Counted from the stretch's first letter, positions 31,898-44,610 are shown. The stretch is 64,000 nt of DNA from Pseudo-nitzschia pungens (GCA_037355855.1 CM074766.1:1488001-1552000); one strand, 5' to 3'. Notes: a model not told the origin generated them from the sequence alone. Numbers and translations are program-made.

Positions 31898-33761
31898 TGT
31901 TTCAATCGGTATGCATGTACTGTCAAATGACTCCTTTCGAGGATGGGGTTTGTGAGTATTTGGCGTCAAAGGGGATAGAGAAGTTGGGATTCGGTTTTCC
32001 TGCTTGCACGATGACAACCGATACTGTATCACATCCGTTACATTGTTCTTTGAGCTTATTGTGGGATGTACCGGCACGTATAATCCTGTAGAAGTAATTA
32101 GGATAGTGAATTTTTGCTATGATTTATCGAATATAGGAATAGAAAAGAGTTGGAGAGGCCTAATTGCCGATAAGGATACACACCCAACGATACCAGTCAC
32201 AGATAAAGAAAAAAATAATAGCAGTAATATCAAATTGTGAGTGGACGCATTTGAAATTTGAGTTGACGTAATTAAGAGAGCGGGAAAAGCGGCACGCGAC
32301 ACGGAAGGTGTCCTAACCTTACCCTATTTTCAAATTTTCGAAAAAATGTTTCATTGAACACGATCAAAAACACTTCGTCCTTTGTAAGTGAAAGTCCGAG
32401 TTCGACGAGTAAGGTTACCGGTAAGGTTTATGTAGGTAGTATGCTGTATCATCATACGTCCCACCGGAACCTGACGAATCCTTTTGTAATGGTAGTTTGA
32501 ATAGTACTAGTACTGGTACGTCCTTGCCAGGAACCTATCTGCCCCCATGACACACTGTTAGAGGGACAGCACCTACAAATGCAAGTACGTACTGGCAAGG
32601 TTACTATCATGACCGAGAAGAAGTAAGGTTACGTAACTTACTGTTGAATTCAATCGCCTGCAATTTTATCCTTATTTTTTGTACTGGAATGTCCTCGTCC
32701 TCATTGATAACAAGCTGGTGCTATTAGTACTACTACTACGTATTTACTAGTACTACTAGTAACTTAGTCGACGGGATTCATCACCATGCTAATTCTTGTT
32801 TTACCATCACAAGAAACTGGTGCTACACTCTAAAGCAACTGAGAAATTGTATCACTCATGTCTCCTGCTGTTCTTTCTGGTAACCTTACCACTTATGAGA
32901 ACTGGGTGCTATTCTGCAACACGAAAGCACGTCCTTGTTTTTGCATGTACTGTACTAATCATCTCTAAACTCGACATTAATTCTCGTTCACAATGCTGAC
33001 TGCATCTCCGGCTTTATGTGAGGTTGGTACCGGAAGTAACTTAGTATCTTGTTACAGTATGTTGGTATCAGTTTTCTGTTTGGCCATAATACGAGTACGG
33101 TACCGGTAAGTTACTCCTATGTATTTGTACGAAAATGAAGCGACAGATCCGTTAAGTAACTTACAGGTACATTTTTGTTTTTCCTTCACGAAAAAGGACA
33201 AACTACATGGATGAACGGGAGAAGCACACGAAGTTATTGGCGGGTGAGACAAGCAGTATTTCCACTCAAAAGACTAGTAGTAAATCTCAATGCTACCGTA
33301 CAGATACTAGGTCCTACGTAAGATTACTTGTATCGGCGGGTTTCATAATAAAATTAATTACATGACCGCCTACACTAGTAGGAGTATAAGTTTGTACTTT
33401 TGTCTCGACAAAAGGAAGCGTGCATAAAAAACTGATGGTAACAGGTATTCCACCTTTCTTTCATACCGTACGTGCATCATCGATAGGGTAATTACACTAA
33501 AGTATGTGAGACACTGCAAAACGGTGCGCAATTTTTTCTTTGGAATCGAGTCAGCAATCGGTACAGGAATGAATCATCGAAGTGATACAATATTCGTTCT
33601 TCATAGCTGGAACGGTCACAAGCAAACGTCACAAAACAATGTTTACTACGAAGTAATTCCTACAAGGGTTGTCTCATAATACCAAGATAAGGCCTTTCCG
33701 AAAAGAAGGAAAGAAACAGAGAGAGAGAGAACATTTGCCTCAATATTCAAGAGTGTCGGTG
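31898..33761. other. Divergent intergenic region, no gene
   Basis: Upstream DNA of the TTL-like gene (-) and the large secreted-protein gene (+). It has many TAAGGTTA/TAACCTTA words (about 32314, 32411, 32624, 32880), a short inverted repeat at 32524-32600 (CCTTGCCAG/CTGGCAAGG), and an ACTACTAGTAG run near 32725-32760. No reading frame is convincing. Confidence 0.5.
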
Positions 33762-36700
33762 ATGCCTCTTTTGTCGACTAGATCAGCATTGGGAGCAATC
33801 CTCCTGCTCGCGACCTCGGGCCTCGTTTGGGGTCAGGGGTGTTCGAATACCTGCCCTCCCATCAATTTCGGGGTGTCTGTTCCTGCCTTGTGCGAAGGAG
33901 ATTTGATTGACGATGTACCCAAAGATGGAGCAACCGACGTCCGAGCAGACATCCAACGGGTCTATGATGTCTGCTATCCAAGCAACGCTGGTTCCTTCCG
34001 TTTCGACGATTTTCGCGGGGCTAACACCGTGACGGTGATTGCTAACTACTACACCGGGTGCAACGCAGGACGCCGCGAGAGTGGTGTCTTCGCCCACGTC
34101 GCACAAAAATACTATGACCAGTACGGCCCGGACCGCGTGCGATTCATTCAATCCGTCAAGGGGGGAGGAACTTGTGGGCAGTGGTCCTCGATCTACCAAG
34201 ACGATGCCGAACAACTCTTTCCCGAATCTGAGACTGTCCCCAACGAAATGCCTTGGTCGGTTGACGACTCATCATACCAATTGCGGGATGAATTTTTTAC
34301 GAGTCCATTCGGACATCCTGCATATGTTGTTCTCGACGGAAACCTGCGGGTCAAACACAAATTCATCGGTCCGTGCTGCGGATACGAACTATACAGTGCC
34401 TGTACCCCGGATATTGCCCGAACCCTTGCCGATACGCTGGGAGGATACTTGGATGCTATCTTGAACGACGACGAGTTTGAACTGATTGGTGGCAACGACA
34501 GCAGCAGCGGCAACGATGAGCAAGACAGCGTAGATGTCGATGATGTAGACGTCATTATTGAAGACGAATTCACGTGCGAGTGGTCCGAGTGGTCCGCCTG
34601 TAGTATTCGTTGTGGACCCACAATCGGACAACAGATTCGATACAAGGATCAGCGATGTGCCGACACCACCACCGAGGGTTCCTCCGAAATCTTCGAAACT
34701 CGCCCCTGCCAAGCTGAAAACTTTGCCAACTGCAACGTCGAGGACGGGGGGCTCGCCTGTGTCCCGGAGTTTGGGGAACGCTGGGAGGTGACGAGTGTTC
34801 TTACGGACCTCGACTCTCCTCGAGACGTAAAGTTCCACCCGACGCCTGGACACCACCTCGGAAGTTCTAGCGAGGGACGGACCTTTGTCACTCCTCCGAA
34901 CAGCGACGAAGCCTGGATCATCAACGGTAACAATCACACAATCTCGATCGTTCCTGCCATCGATACAGCGTTCCAAACGACTCTTTCACGAACTGATCGA
35001 GGGTACTACCACTATCTGATCAACGGAACGGCCATCAGTTTCAATTCCGTCGCCGACAGCGGTCGAACCCCCGACCGCGACACCTTCAATTACTGGGCGG
35101 TCTGCAACGACAATGCGAATACCTACATTGACACCAAGGAACCGAATTATTTCATGGGTCCAACGCTCTACGATTCTAGCCCCCTCAATCGAAACCTCGT
35201 GACGCGTCTCGGTGAACAATGCGATACCCCATCCTCCTCCTCCTCTACCACCAAGGAAGAGCCGTGCTATTTTTTGCATTCAGACATGCTCCACGAAGCT
35301 CCTAGTTGCAGAGGAATCGTACACGATCCGGAGCTCGAAACCGCCTACGGAACCGTCTACTGGGCATTTGATTCGACCGGAAACCGAGACAACGGACAGT
35401 TGGTCCGGTTCGACTTCCAGCAACCACACGGACCAGGATCAATGGACCACTCGATTGCCAGCGTCCGCCGTTACGTTGAAATTGAACTCGAAACGAGCGA
35501 CGAAGCGCAGGAACAGGCAGGTGTTCATGCGGGTAAGTTGAATGCGAACTGTCCAAGTCAACAATGCGAGCCAAAATATCTGTGTGACACCGGTTTGTTT
35601 TTTTTGTGACACCGCTAAATTTTGGAATTCTTTCCCTTTGTCTTCTTACGATTCGATTTTTTAATGGCCCTCGAAGGTATGGTGGTGCATCCGACAAGGA
35701 GAGAATTGTTCATCGCAGTGCCTGGAAAAAATCAAATAATCAAAGTAGACGCTGACTCGGGACGATTCGCTAGAACAGGTATGTCTGGGGACTTCCTCAC
35801 TGTGGATCCGTTGTGAAGAACGTGTCATCTTGCTGTATCGAATCCAATCTAACTCACTCTGTTTTGTTTGTGCTTCGATGCAACAAATACAACAACAACA
35901 GCTCGCGAAGAATACCCCATCTTTTCCAACCGTTTGCCATCCTTTGAATACAGCATCTGGGAATGCGTCGACAGCTCAGTTTTTGTTTCTGACATTCTTC
36001 AACCTACGGGAATGGCGTTGAGTTTGGACGGAGAGCGGCTTTACGTCGCCGAACGCGGAACCGGAATGATTCATGCCTATGAGGTCGAAACCGGAGCGTT
36101 CCTATACAAGATTTCAACCAATTTTAGGACCATCGGTGGCATGGCGTTTGCACCAAACGGTGGACAGCTCTACTTCGTCGACGACGAGACCAATTCATTG
36201 AATGCGATCCGTGTCTTGTCGGAATGTGGTCAAGAATACGCTTCAAGAACCAACCCCGAATTCACCTCCGCTTCGCAAGCCGCCCGCGAAGCGCTGAAGG
36301 TAGAGAATTTGTCAGACCTAATTATCGACACTTGTACAGTGAATCCGATTGTGCCCAATGCATCGCTCTTTGATCAAGTGCACCTAGATACTGGATACGC
36401 GAGTGACAATCCCGACGTGCAGTCGGAGATGGCGGGCATGGACGCTGCGGCAGCACTCTTGGCGAACCGAACTGATTGCGGATACGATAGCGAACTCAAT
36501 TTTGATGCCTTGCTCCTGGGCGGATACTTTTGCCATGTTTGTTTACCAGAACAAGAGAAGACTTGCCAAGGCGGAGGAACCTGCACGAACGTGCAATGGC
36601 GTGGTTACATTTGTGACAACGAATTCAAAATTATTGCCGACGAGGAAAGTGGCCTCCCTGGAAGTTATTTGTTGCAGACCATGAATGGCACGAATGTTGA

Positions 36701-37130
36701 TGCCAGTCAGTTGGTACTTAAATCAGGAATTACCTACAAATTCTCAATGGAAGTTGAGGACGAAGAGATATGTTTGTCGACACTGGTGTCGCGTAAGAGT
36801 CGAGAGGACTCGCGAGTCGGCTCAGTTTCTCGGACGTCCGACACCGATCGTGAAAGACTGTCCAATAATTTACTCAGTGACAGAAATGAGAAAGAGTTCT
36901 TAGCACTTGGATGTGCTATCAACAGTAAACTGGTGCTGGAGACAGGTCAATCAGTAATGACCAGTCCTCAGATATATGTGAATGTCTTGGGTGAACCGGT
37001 CTTCGGCATTGCAATGGAATATGTTCCCGCAGAGTCTTCTGCCAGCAGAGTCCTGAACGGTTTTGCTTCGGTGGGAGGCCTCATCGGAAGCTTGATTGTT
37101 GCAACTCTTTTTGGTTTGGTCGTGAACTGA
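33762..37130 (+). CDS. Secreted thioredoxin-like / TSP1 / beta-propeller protein
   Basis: Three exons (33762-35532, 35677-35778, 35902-37130), all with GT-AG sites and consistent phase 1, give about 1033 aa. ATG 33762 begins a signal peptide (MPLLSTRSALGAILLLATSG). A Cys-rich thioredoxin-fold-like region follows (NTVTVIANYYTGCNAGRRES; GHPAYVVLDGNLRVKHKF). Next is a thrombospondin type 1 repeat (CEWSEWSACSIRCGP). A long region with GIVHDPE, LFIAVPGKNQIIKVDADSG and GMALSLDGERLYVAERGTG looks like an NHL/SMP-30-type beta-propeller. Before the end is a small Cys-rich EGF-like segment (CLPEQEKTCQGGGTC), and the last 25 residues are hydrophobic with no cytosolic tail, suiting a GPI anchor. An extracellular adhesion or wall role is inference. 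Confidence 0.85.
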
Positions 37131-37757
37131 GAATTATGAATATATGCTTTTATGTAGTTCCGTTTTCTTCCTATAATGTACGAATTAATACTTTAAATCA
37201 AATTTTTGTATCACTACAACTAGCGCTGTTTCTAGCTTCAATGTTTAAATTGAAATTGTTTCGACATGGGTGGTAGCTTGCACTGTTGTATAGACGGTAA
37301 CGGCAAAGAAGCGTGAAACTCTGTTTGAGTGGTAACAGGTTCGTAATGTTTTCGAACTGCATCGGAAGTCCTCCTTCGAACACTAGGTGTTATTGTTGTA
37401 ATTATGTCCCACTACAAAGAAGCGGGTGCTACTCTCTCATGATACCTTCGAGAAGTCATGACAAATATCTGCTAATATTTTCTATCACTATAGTTTGTAC
37501 TGCTTTATTTCTTTTGAATCGCGAGCTGTTGCGTGTTGTAGTCAAAGAAAAGTGATTTGGTTGTTCGATCGCTAAATGAGTGGATTCGATTCTGTCTGTT
37601 TGTATGTTTATTGTCATTCGTCGCGCGCATTTGCTTCCCACGATAACAGATGACAGTCGCTCGTTGTGAAATCATACTCCTCTCTTTCCCAGAAAAGAAG
37701 AATCTATTTCGCTTTCAACGACGACACGTAGCGTTCTTTTGCGTTGCAAAATTTGAT
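37131..37757. other. Convergent intergenic space
   Basis: No gene is seen between the end of the secreted-protein gene and the end of the coiled-coil gene on the other strand. Confidence 0.5.
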
Positions 37758-38944
37758 TTACACACTCAAGTTCAGAGACAAGCCAAGGTTTCCTGGTCCA
37801 ACTCCATTTGTGAATCCGTTAGGTCCCAAAAATGGTGCATACTCATCAGGGACGCAAGACAACTGAATATTTGCTCTCCCCTGTTGGTAGGATCCCTGTA
37901 GGTTGAAGTTAGTGTCAGGGATTCGGTATGCAACTCCAACGTTCCACGGCGACGATTGTCCATACAGTTGCATTTGCAATTGTTGGATCATTTGTTGCTG
38001 AGACTGCAAAAATTGCATAGCGGTTTGTTGCTGCTGTGCACTCTTCATTTGAATCTCAGTAGCCTTTTGTCCGCTCTCTGCCAAACGGTTCATGACAGAT
38101 TGAAGAGCCGCACGTTCACCGGAGAAGTCCCAACCGCCATCGGCCTCACTAGCATCACTAACCTCATCCCGTGTCGAGCTCTCGGCTTCTCTTACAAAGT
38201 ACGCATCGGCCTGAAGCATGGCTTCGTATTCAGAAGTTCCGCCACCGGAAGCCTTAGACGCGGCTCTGTAATTCTGGAGGGCCTGTTCTCGCAACAACGC
38301 AAGTTGTTTGAGGTACAAAACCTGGAGAGGGGCATCAAGAGCGGCCTCAATTTGCTCCAACTTAGCTTCGTAAACCTCAGAATCATCACCCTCAGGGGCG
38401 CTGGAGGCAAACTCCTCGAGAGCCTTGTTTACGATAGTATCGGCTTTCGATCCAAAATCGGTAACGGTTGTAGATTCGTTGATGATCGATTTGCGCAATT
38501 CTTCGATCTGTATGAATGTTTGTATTGATTCATGCAGTGAAATTCGTAGCAATTAGTTTTCCATTCAATTTGATACCCGTTGATCGTTGCAATGAACGTT
38601 TTGTTCCGTCGAATTACATGGGTTACAATACAGGCACAATGAACATGAATACAAACGAGGGAGAGAGATGAAACGGATATGAGAATTCTTGATCCAATAG
38701 CGGCAACTGACTCCGGTTCCTGCTTCAAACAAATGTACTAGTTGTACATTTGGTTGGACTTCTGACGTACCGATGGAAGAGTGGAAGCCAAAACCTGTTC
38801 CTTTACAGCATCCAACTTCGAGGCATAAGAAGATGAGGCCCCTCCTCTAGGAATTCCCCATGGTGATACTGTTGTGCTGGCACCGAAGGAGGTGGCATCG
38901 GCAACGGCCAAGGCCGCAAAGAAACTGATGAGGGAGACTTGCAT
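37758..38944 (-). CDS. Plastid-type Gln-rich coiled-coil protein, unknown
   Basis: Exon 1 (38944-38771) and exon 2 (38507-37758) join in phase 0 across a 263-bp intron (GTACGT...ATACAG), giving 307 aa. The N-terminus is a signal peptide (MQVSLISFFAALAVADATS) followed directly by FGAS; the Phe at +1 suggests plastid import. The middle is helical and acidic (KADTIVNKALEEFASSAPEG), then a Gln-rich coiled coil (QQQQTAMQFLQSQQQMIQQL). The last 60 residues switch to a Gly/Asn/Pro-rich pattern (WNVGVAYRIPDTNFNLQGSY). No known domain is recognised. I selected the splice sites because both ends are in phase and the exon 1 frame stops just after the donor. Confidence 0.75.
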
Positions 38945-39811
38945 GATTCTTTTATTGTTTGTCTTTGAGATGTTTCGTTGTGTATTGTTGGGTTTGGTCG
39001 AGATTAGGGTGTTCCAGAACCGCAAGACAATTTCACTTTGTCGGAGCTGGTGTTTTTCCCCACTTCCAAGTTCCTTGTCGTCGATCGAGCTCGCTGTCTT
39101 GATTACGCTTTTGCCTCCCGTTTCAACGCGTGTGTGTAGATCGTCAGCTATTACGCACCATGCCGATAGATCGCATTCCTGTAATCCTTTGATGTGTGTT
39201 GTTGGATTGTCGTTCCAGGTGGCATGTCAATCATTAGATCCGTAAAAAAATCTAAACTCATAACCTAAGTATTACCGTACACGTACCGTACACAAAAAGT
39301 AGCCACTACATATGTTCCTCCGGTCAGGTAAAATAATAATACGAACACGACTGAAATGAATCAAAATCTCAAGATCGTAAGGTACTACTTCTTACCTTAA
39401 CCTTACGGTTTACTTGTAACTCACACTAAGTTTTTTACCTGTTATCATCTGAATCACAATCAATTTTTGGGCAATCGGCGAAGAGCAACGTGCAAAGAGA
39501 AAAAGAGTGATGGGGTTCATACCTTTTTACGGTATGTAAGTAAATAGTGATTACGCATTCTGCCATAAATTATTTACGTTGGTGTCAAAGTTAGTCAGTT
39601 TACCCGAATGGCCCAATCTTTGTTTTACACCTTGTTGATTGTCCATGGAAGAGAACGACAGGAGAAACACTTACATCTCCTCGTAGTATGCGTTGAGACA
39701 AGACAAGAGCTTCGTTTGGTTGACACCCTTCAATCCCAACACATTCCCCAAGATCAGTGAAGGTTGACAAATACTTTTACCTTCGTTTTTTGAGTCCCAT
39801 CGTTTATCAAA
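38945..39811. other. Intergenic region
   Basis: Divergent upstream space between the coiled-coil gene and COA5. It contains paired ACCTTAACCTTACGG words near 39395. No gene is supported. Confidence 0.5.
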
Positions 39812-40457
39812 ATGGTAAGAATCGGGAAAAGTGAAAAAAATTCGCTTGACTACCTCAGATTACCAGGTCCAGGATATCCAATGAAGAGACCTGTTTTAGC
39901 CGTTTGCATGCGCGATTGGTTGATTGGTGATACAGGCGGAAGAATCGATGGTATAAGGATAAGTGCTTCGGTCAATAAAGCGAAACCAAACAAGATTGGG
40001 CACTATGATTTTCTCCAAAATTGCGGTCGGTCGGGAACTCGACGAGTCAAACGCCTTTTGGACATCAATATCGCCGTTCAATGAGCTGCAATCATCAGCA
40101 CTGCACTGTGTACTGGAATGGAAATCTTCTTAACATCGCCAAAAAAACCTCGATTCGAATGTGTTATCGTTTCTCCGACGAACTCATCACGGTTACTGCT
40201 TTTCTTCTTTGTTTCCAATGCTAATTGATCATACGCAGCCAAAAGCTTGTTCAGAGGCAGCGCTGTCCTTGCTCACTTGCATGGAGGAGTCGAAATGTTG
40301 CAAGGAAGATAAAAATAGCGTTTACGATTGCCTGAAAAAACAAAACGAGGACCCAAGCATGGCTGACGTTTGCAAGGCCCAGCGGAATGCATATTATTTG
40401 TGTAAACATTCCCAACTGAATATGCGTACGAGAATTCGCGGGACAAGAGCTTATTAA
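39812..40457 (+). CDS. COA5: Cytochrome c oxidase assembly factor COA5/PET191 (CHCH)
   Basis: Small intermembrane-space protein needed to assemble mitochondrial complex IV. The main exon (40239-40457) encodes a twin-CX9C-type pattern: KACSEAALSLLTCMEESKCC, then CLKKQ, then CKAQRNAYYLCKHSQL, ending NMRTRIRGTRAY. The Arg-rich end and Cys spacing match the PET191/COA5 family. The exon has no suitable ATG before the first conserved Cys. An ATG at 39812-39814 is followed at once by GTAAGA, and the acceptor ACGCAG at 40238 joins in phase 0 to CCA AAA GCT, giving M-PKAC. The product is 73 aa, the usual family size. So the start codon stands alone in exon 1, and a 424-bp intron follows. Confidence 0.85.
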
Positions 40458-41934
40458 TTTGAAGGGAATTACAATGAATTACGTTCGTCTTACACCATCG
40501 ACATAATTGGATAATTCAGGCTTGGGGAACTCCAACTGAGCGTTCCAAACTTTCTGTTCAGTTTTAATGCAGAATACTTCGTATGTCACTTGCGGAGACG
40601 ATGAAGAGAAACTCGAGAATGGGAAATGAGGTGGAAAACTTCCTCGTAGGGATGCCGTATTCTTCGGCTCCTTTTTCTCATCGCAGTACCAGATCTGGTG
40701 CAGAAAGATGGATTTCAACTCCGTTTCGAAGGGAAGAACATGACCGTTTGGGACTGTCGCAACAGAAGACTGTCGCAACACAGTGACCTTCGTGGGCGAA
40801 CTTCTTTCTTGAAGAAAGAGCTCAATCTCGAAGTGAAGAACAAAGGAACCAGTGCAACAAAATTTAATACCTTACCATAATGCATTGAATCATCTAAGTT
40901 TTATTTTCTGCTAACTCAGTTGGATTTGCTCTAAATTACAGTTTTTCATCTAACTATCGAACATCCAGTGAATTCAAGCCCTCTCAACTCCGCTCTAGTA
41001 AAGTAGAGTATAGCCGAAATGATGTATTCTCTTTTCCGTTTGCGATTCATTTTTTGTCTATCATTTTACCCATGATAGAATCAGACATTTTTTTCTTTTT
41101 GATTTTCCTTCACGCAGACTGTCTAGTGGGTCCATCTGCAATGCCTCTGCATCGGCGAACACATATTTGAATGTCTTTTCATTACTTTGCTGATCTATGG
41201 ATACCATATCATCATAAGTTATTCTCGAGGTTGCAAGACCTCACTATCAAAAGATTTCTCAAAATGCACCATCGTCATACCGTACTATTCATGTTGCACG
41301 GGATAGACATCAGTGTTTTTGCAAAACTACGAAGTAAGGTTAGAAATTAGAGAATAATGAGTCACGTTAACCTTACACTCACGGTAGCTTAACCTTATGT
41401 CGTTTTTGAGAGAGAAGTGTTCATCAATAGTATCATGTGGGAGAAATATCATAGGTTAAAAATAAATATGACATACGGTTACTTCATTTCCCCTATTTCG
41501 TAGTAGCACATAATGTGTCTTCATAGGTAAGGTTACGGTACCTGTTATGGTAAGTTACGGAATGGCAACATGTTGACATTCTTTTTTTTAAGCGGACAAC
41601 TTACACCTCATACGCTGTACAATACTGGTAATACAGTATTTACCGCCTGAGTACCGTAAGTCTTACTCGTATCGCACAGCCTGTTGAGAGTGTTGCGAAT
41701 CGTATCTTCTTTTTCAAATTGCGGGCAACGCAACGCGAGTACGACAATATGACGCAATCTGTGAAAAGTTCTTTTCTCTTCGCTGAATGCCGATGACATG
41801 AAATAGGGCGTTCGTATGCTTTTCCATACAGTTTTGACGGAGACCATACCCGTACCGAACAACAGCTGCAACTTTCTTACACTACAAGACACAGTATCAC
41901 TCGGAGACGAACGATCTCTGCTTGGAAGCACCAA
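40458..41934. other. Intergenic region
   Basis: It contains several AAGGTTA/TAACCTTA words (about 41335, 41370, 41388, 41528). A 100-codon minus-strand frame at 40479-40781 has no recognisable features; I leave it unassigned. Confidence 0.45.
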
Positions 41935-43398
41935 ATGTACGGCATTCCAATCGCAACTTTAAAAATGCTTGGTTGGGGTTTGTTTGTTTCCTTTCTCGCG
42001 ACGACGACGCACGGATTCTCAATCTTACCAACGTTGACAAGACAGGGCCACCATTCTTTTGTTGCCACCGACAATGGCGAGAGAGGGTTATGGACTTTAT
42101 GGGCAGGAAACCCCAGCAGAAACAGCTTTCTAAAAACGGCGGGAACCTCCAAAAGCCGAAGAGAGATTGTTGGCGCGTCAGTTTCGGGAATTCTGGCCAA
42201 TCTGTTCTTTGCCGCTCCAATGAGCGTAAACGCCCTCTCCGCAACTGCTTCGGTGGAAGACAGCAGCGCTGAACCAACATTCCCGTCACAGGGGTCGATG
42301 ACACAAAAATCAATCGCATACAGGACAGTATCGTTGCCAATTCCAGAATTCGACGTGAACGTCCCTGTATCGATTTGGTACCCGATGGTTAATGCAAACG
42401 ATTCAATCCCTTCAGAGCCGACAGAGATAAAGTACAGCTATCGCATTTCTCTTCGACGGATTGGGCAACTCTTGGCCAGGTGGGATTTCATTCCCGAATT
42501 CATCTCGAAAAATTTTGATTTGAATCCATCCATTTCGACGACGTCGACAGTTCGTGTCGTTGACGGCAAGAATATTCCCATATCTACTACGGCAAACGGT
42601 GCAAATGTGGTATTTTTGGCTCACGGATTCTTGGGTAGTCGATCCGATCTTGCTTATATCGCGGAAGATCTGGCCGCGCAAGGATTCGTGTGTGTTGCTT
42701 CAGAATACCCCGAATCTTTAGAGGCATCCTATCCTCGTTTGGAAGGTCTAGATCGAGTTGCCATCAATAAACAACTCATTCCTTATGTACAGGAGACTGT
42801 CTCCCAACCAATTCTTTCCTATTCGGCGATTGGGCACAGTCTGGGCTGCGGTACTGTGTTGCAAATGGGAGACGAGTCGTGGAATCGTATATTGATGGGA
42901 AGTGGCAAAGCGCCAGAATTGCCTACCTCATTGCGAAACGAAAAACCAATTGAATCATCGTTCGGCAAATACCAAACTCCGGTCATAGGCGGTCGTCTCT
43001 TATTTATTTCTTCCGTCAATGATGGGCCTGTCACTTCATGGGGAGGCGGTATCCAAATTCCACGGGGATATACAATTTTACAAGAATCTCAGCTTGATAC
43101 AGTGGTGCCCACTGCCAACAGTGGTGGTGCCGTCGCAACGAATTTTGATCGTGTCGCTTTGGTATTCGATCGAGAGGACGCTCCGAATCATATTTCTTAT
43201 TTATCTGAAAACGTCAACGACGCGATGCTTTCGTTCTTGTCGCCGCTTCTTCCGGTTACGAAAGCTCTAAACATCCCTGTGCTTGATTTCGATAAGTACG
43301 CCAGCAGTCGAGATTCGGTACCTACTGGAAAAGTGTTGAAACCGTTGATTTCTAGCTTTCTGATGGCGGCCCCCGAAGTTTCTTCGAACAAGACGTAA
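41935..43398 (+). CDS. Alpha/beta hydrolase, predicted thylakoid lumen
   Basis: 487 aa from ATG 41935. The N-terminus reads as three targeting signals in a row: an ER signal peptide ending TTTHGFSIL (Phe at +1), a Ser/Arg-rich transit stretch, and then KSRREIVGASVSGIL...FFAAP...NALSA, a twin-arginine plus hydrophobic core plus AxA-like site, as in Tat lumenal proteins. The hydrolase domain has VSIWYP, VVFLAHGFLGSRSDLAYIAE (oxyanion HG) and the nucleophile elbow AIGHSLGCG. A late HISYL could supply the catalytic His and VALVFDRED an acid. The layout resembles platelet-activating-factor acetylhydrolase or chlorophyllase-like hydrolases; the substrate is unknown. Confidence 0.82.
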   Translation: MYGIPIATLKMLGWGLFVSFLATTTHGFSILPTLTRQGHHSFVATDNGERGLWTLWAGNPSRNSFLKTAGTSKSRREIVGASVSGILANLFFAAPMSVNALSATASVEDSSAEPTFPSQGSMTQKSIAYRTVSLPIPEFDVNVPVSIWYPMVNANDSIPSEPTEIKYSYRISLRRIGQLLARWDFIPEFISKNFDLNPSISTTSTVRVVDGKNIPISTTANGANVVFLAHGFLGSRSDLAYIAEDLAAQGFVCVASEYPESLEASYPRLEGLDRVAINKQLIPYVQETVSQPILSYSAIGHSLGCGTVLQMGDESWNRILMGSGKAPELPTSLRNEKPIESSFGKYQTPVIGGRLLFISSVNDGPVTSWGGGIQIPRGYTILQESQLDTVVPTANSGGAVATNFDRVALVFDREDAPNHISYLSENVNDAMLSFLSPLLPVTKALNIPVLDFDKYASSRDSVPTGKVLKPLISSFLMAAPEVSSNKT

Positions 43399-44610
43399 CT
43401 TTTGAATCCCAAGTGTTTACGGAAGATCAATGAATTTGCCTTGATTCAAGTCTGTGAAGAGCAGCACGCGTGTGTGTACGGAAACAAATCAAAAGTCCTA
43501 ACTTTCTAGTTTGGAATATGTTCCGATGTCATTGAACTCATTCTCGTGGGAGAAATCCCTTGTGTTATCGGCACTATTGCTTAGCACCTTTCTGCCGAGC
43601 CTAAAATCATAATTTTCCTCAAAGCTACGAAGTATTTTCTTATTTTGAATTTGTTGAAATATTTCGATGAAACAAAGTTTGTACCGTATGTTATGTTCTG
43701 TCGAGTGGCTACTCGTTCAGGTACAGCTACAGCTGTTGTTGTGAGTGTTTGTTATCTACCTACCGGTAAGGTTTACCGGTATTGTGGTGATGAGCTTTGT
43801 AGTTTGGATGCTCATAACCTGCGAAATGTTGGATTGTTGCTATTGATGATAAGAAGAGTGAGGTTATTCACTAGTTGCTAGGGAGTCATCCTCACAGCAC
43901 TCCCTTCGACTTTCCGCACCAAGGACAAGCTATCTGATTATTAAAAGTACGAACTCGTATCAGAACGAATAAGGTCTTACCTTTTTAACGTAATGTACCT
44001 GCTACTGTATTTCTTACCTTAAATCTTTTTGAGAACGAAAGCCTTCGTATTCCTTGCCATCAATATGTTCTTGGACTTGGATCGGAAGCGCCTATTTTTC
44101 TACTTTGGCGTACGAATACGTCAACCTTACGACTACAATTATCACTATCAAAGTTTGTTTTCTGTGTCAAAAAAAGATCTGAAAACATAAAAAATCCATT
44201 TTCTCTTCCACGTGGATGCCTCACGAACTTCAAGTTTCAAGATTATTTCTTGGCGCGTGTTCTCGACCGTTTGACTGTTTTCGAGAATACCGTACGAAAG
44301 TATTATGTTTTTCTTCGTTCCTTTCGTGAGGAGGTAAGCTGTCGACGTGTTGCCAATCTTATCCTTGCTAGACAAAATTTCAGGATCGATAGACGCTGTC
44401 ATCCTCCTCGGGTAAGGTAGTATCTAATCGATTTATCGGATCGCTTGACTTGAAGACTACATCGCCTCTTTCGCCGCTGTACTGGTACCTCTTGTCACCC
44501 GGCTAAAGCTAAAGAGACCACTACACGACCGACTCTCAACGGAAAACGTCAATCTGATCCAAATATTTTCTCACATCGCTATCAAGTAGATACTTGTAGG
44601 GAAGCGAAAG
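43399..44610. other. Intergenic region
   Basis: Upstream DNA of the acyl-activating enzyme gene. It carries a TACCGGTAAGGTTTACCGGTA block near 43760 and an AACCTTACG word near 44124. No gene is supported. Confidence 0.5.

Noticed and set aside
40479..40781. 100-codon minus-strand gene downstream of COA5
   Set aside because: No recognisable domain, signal or composition; kept only as unassigned sequence.
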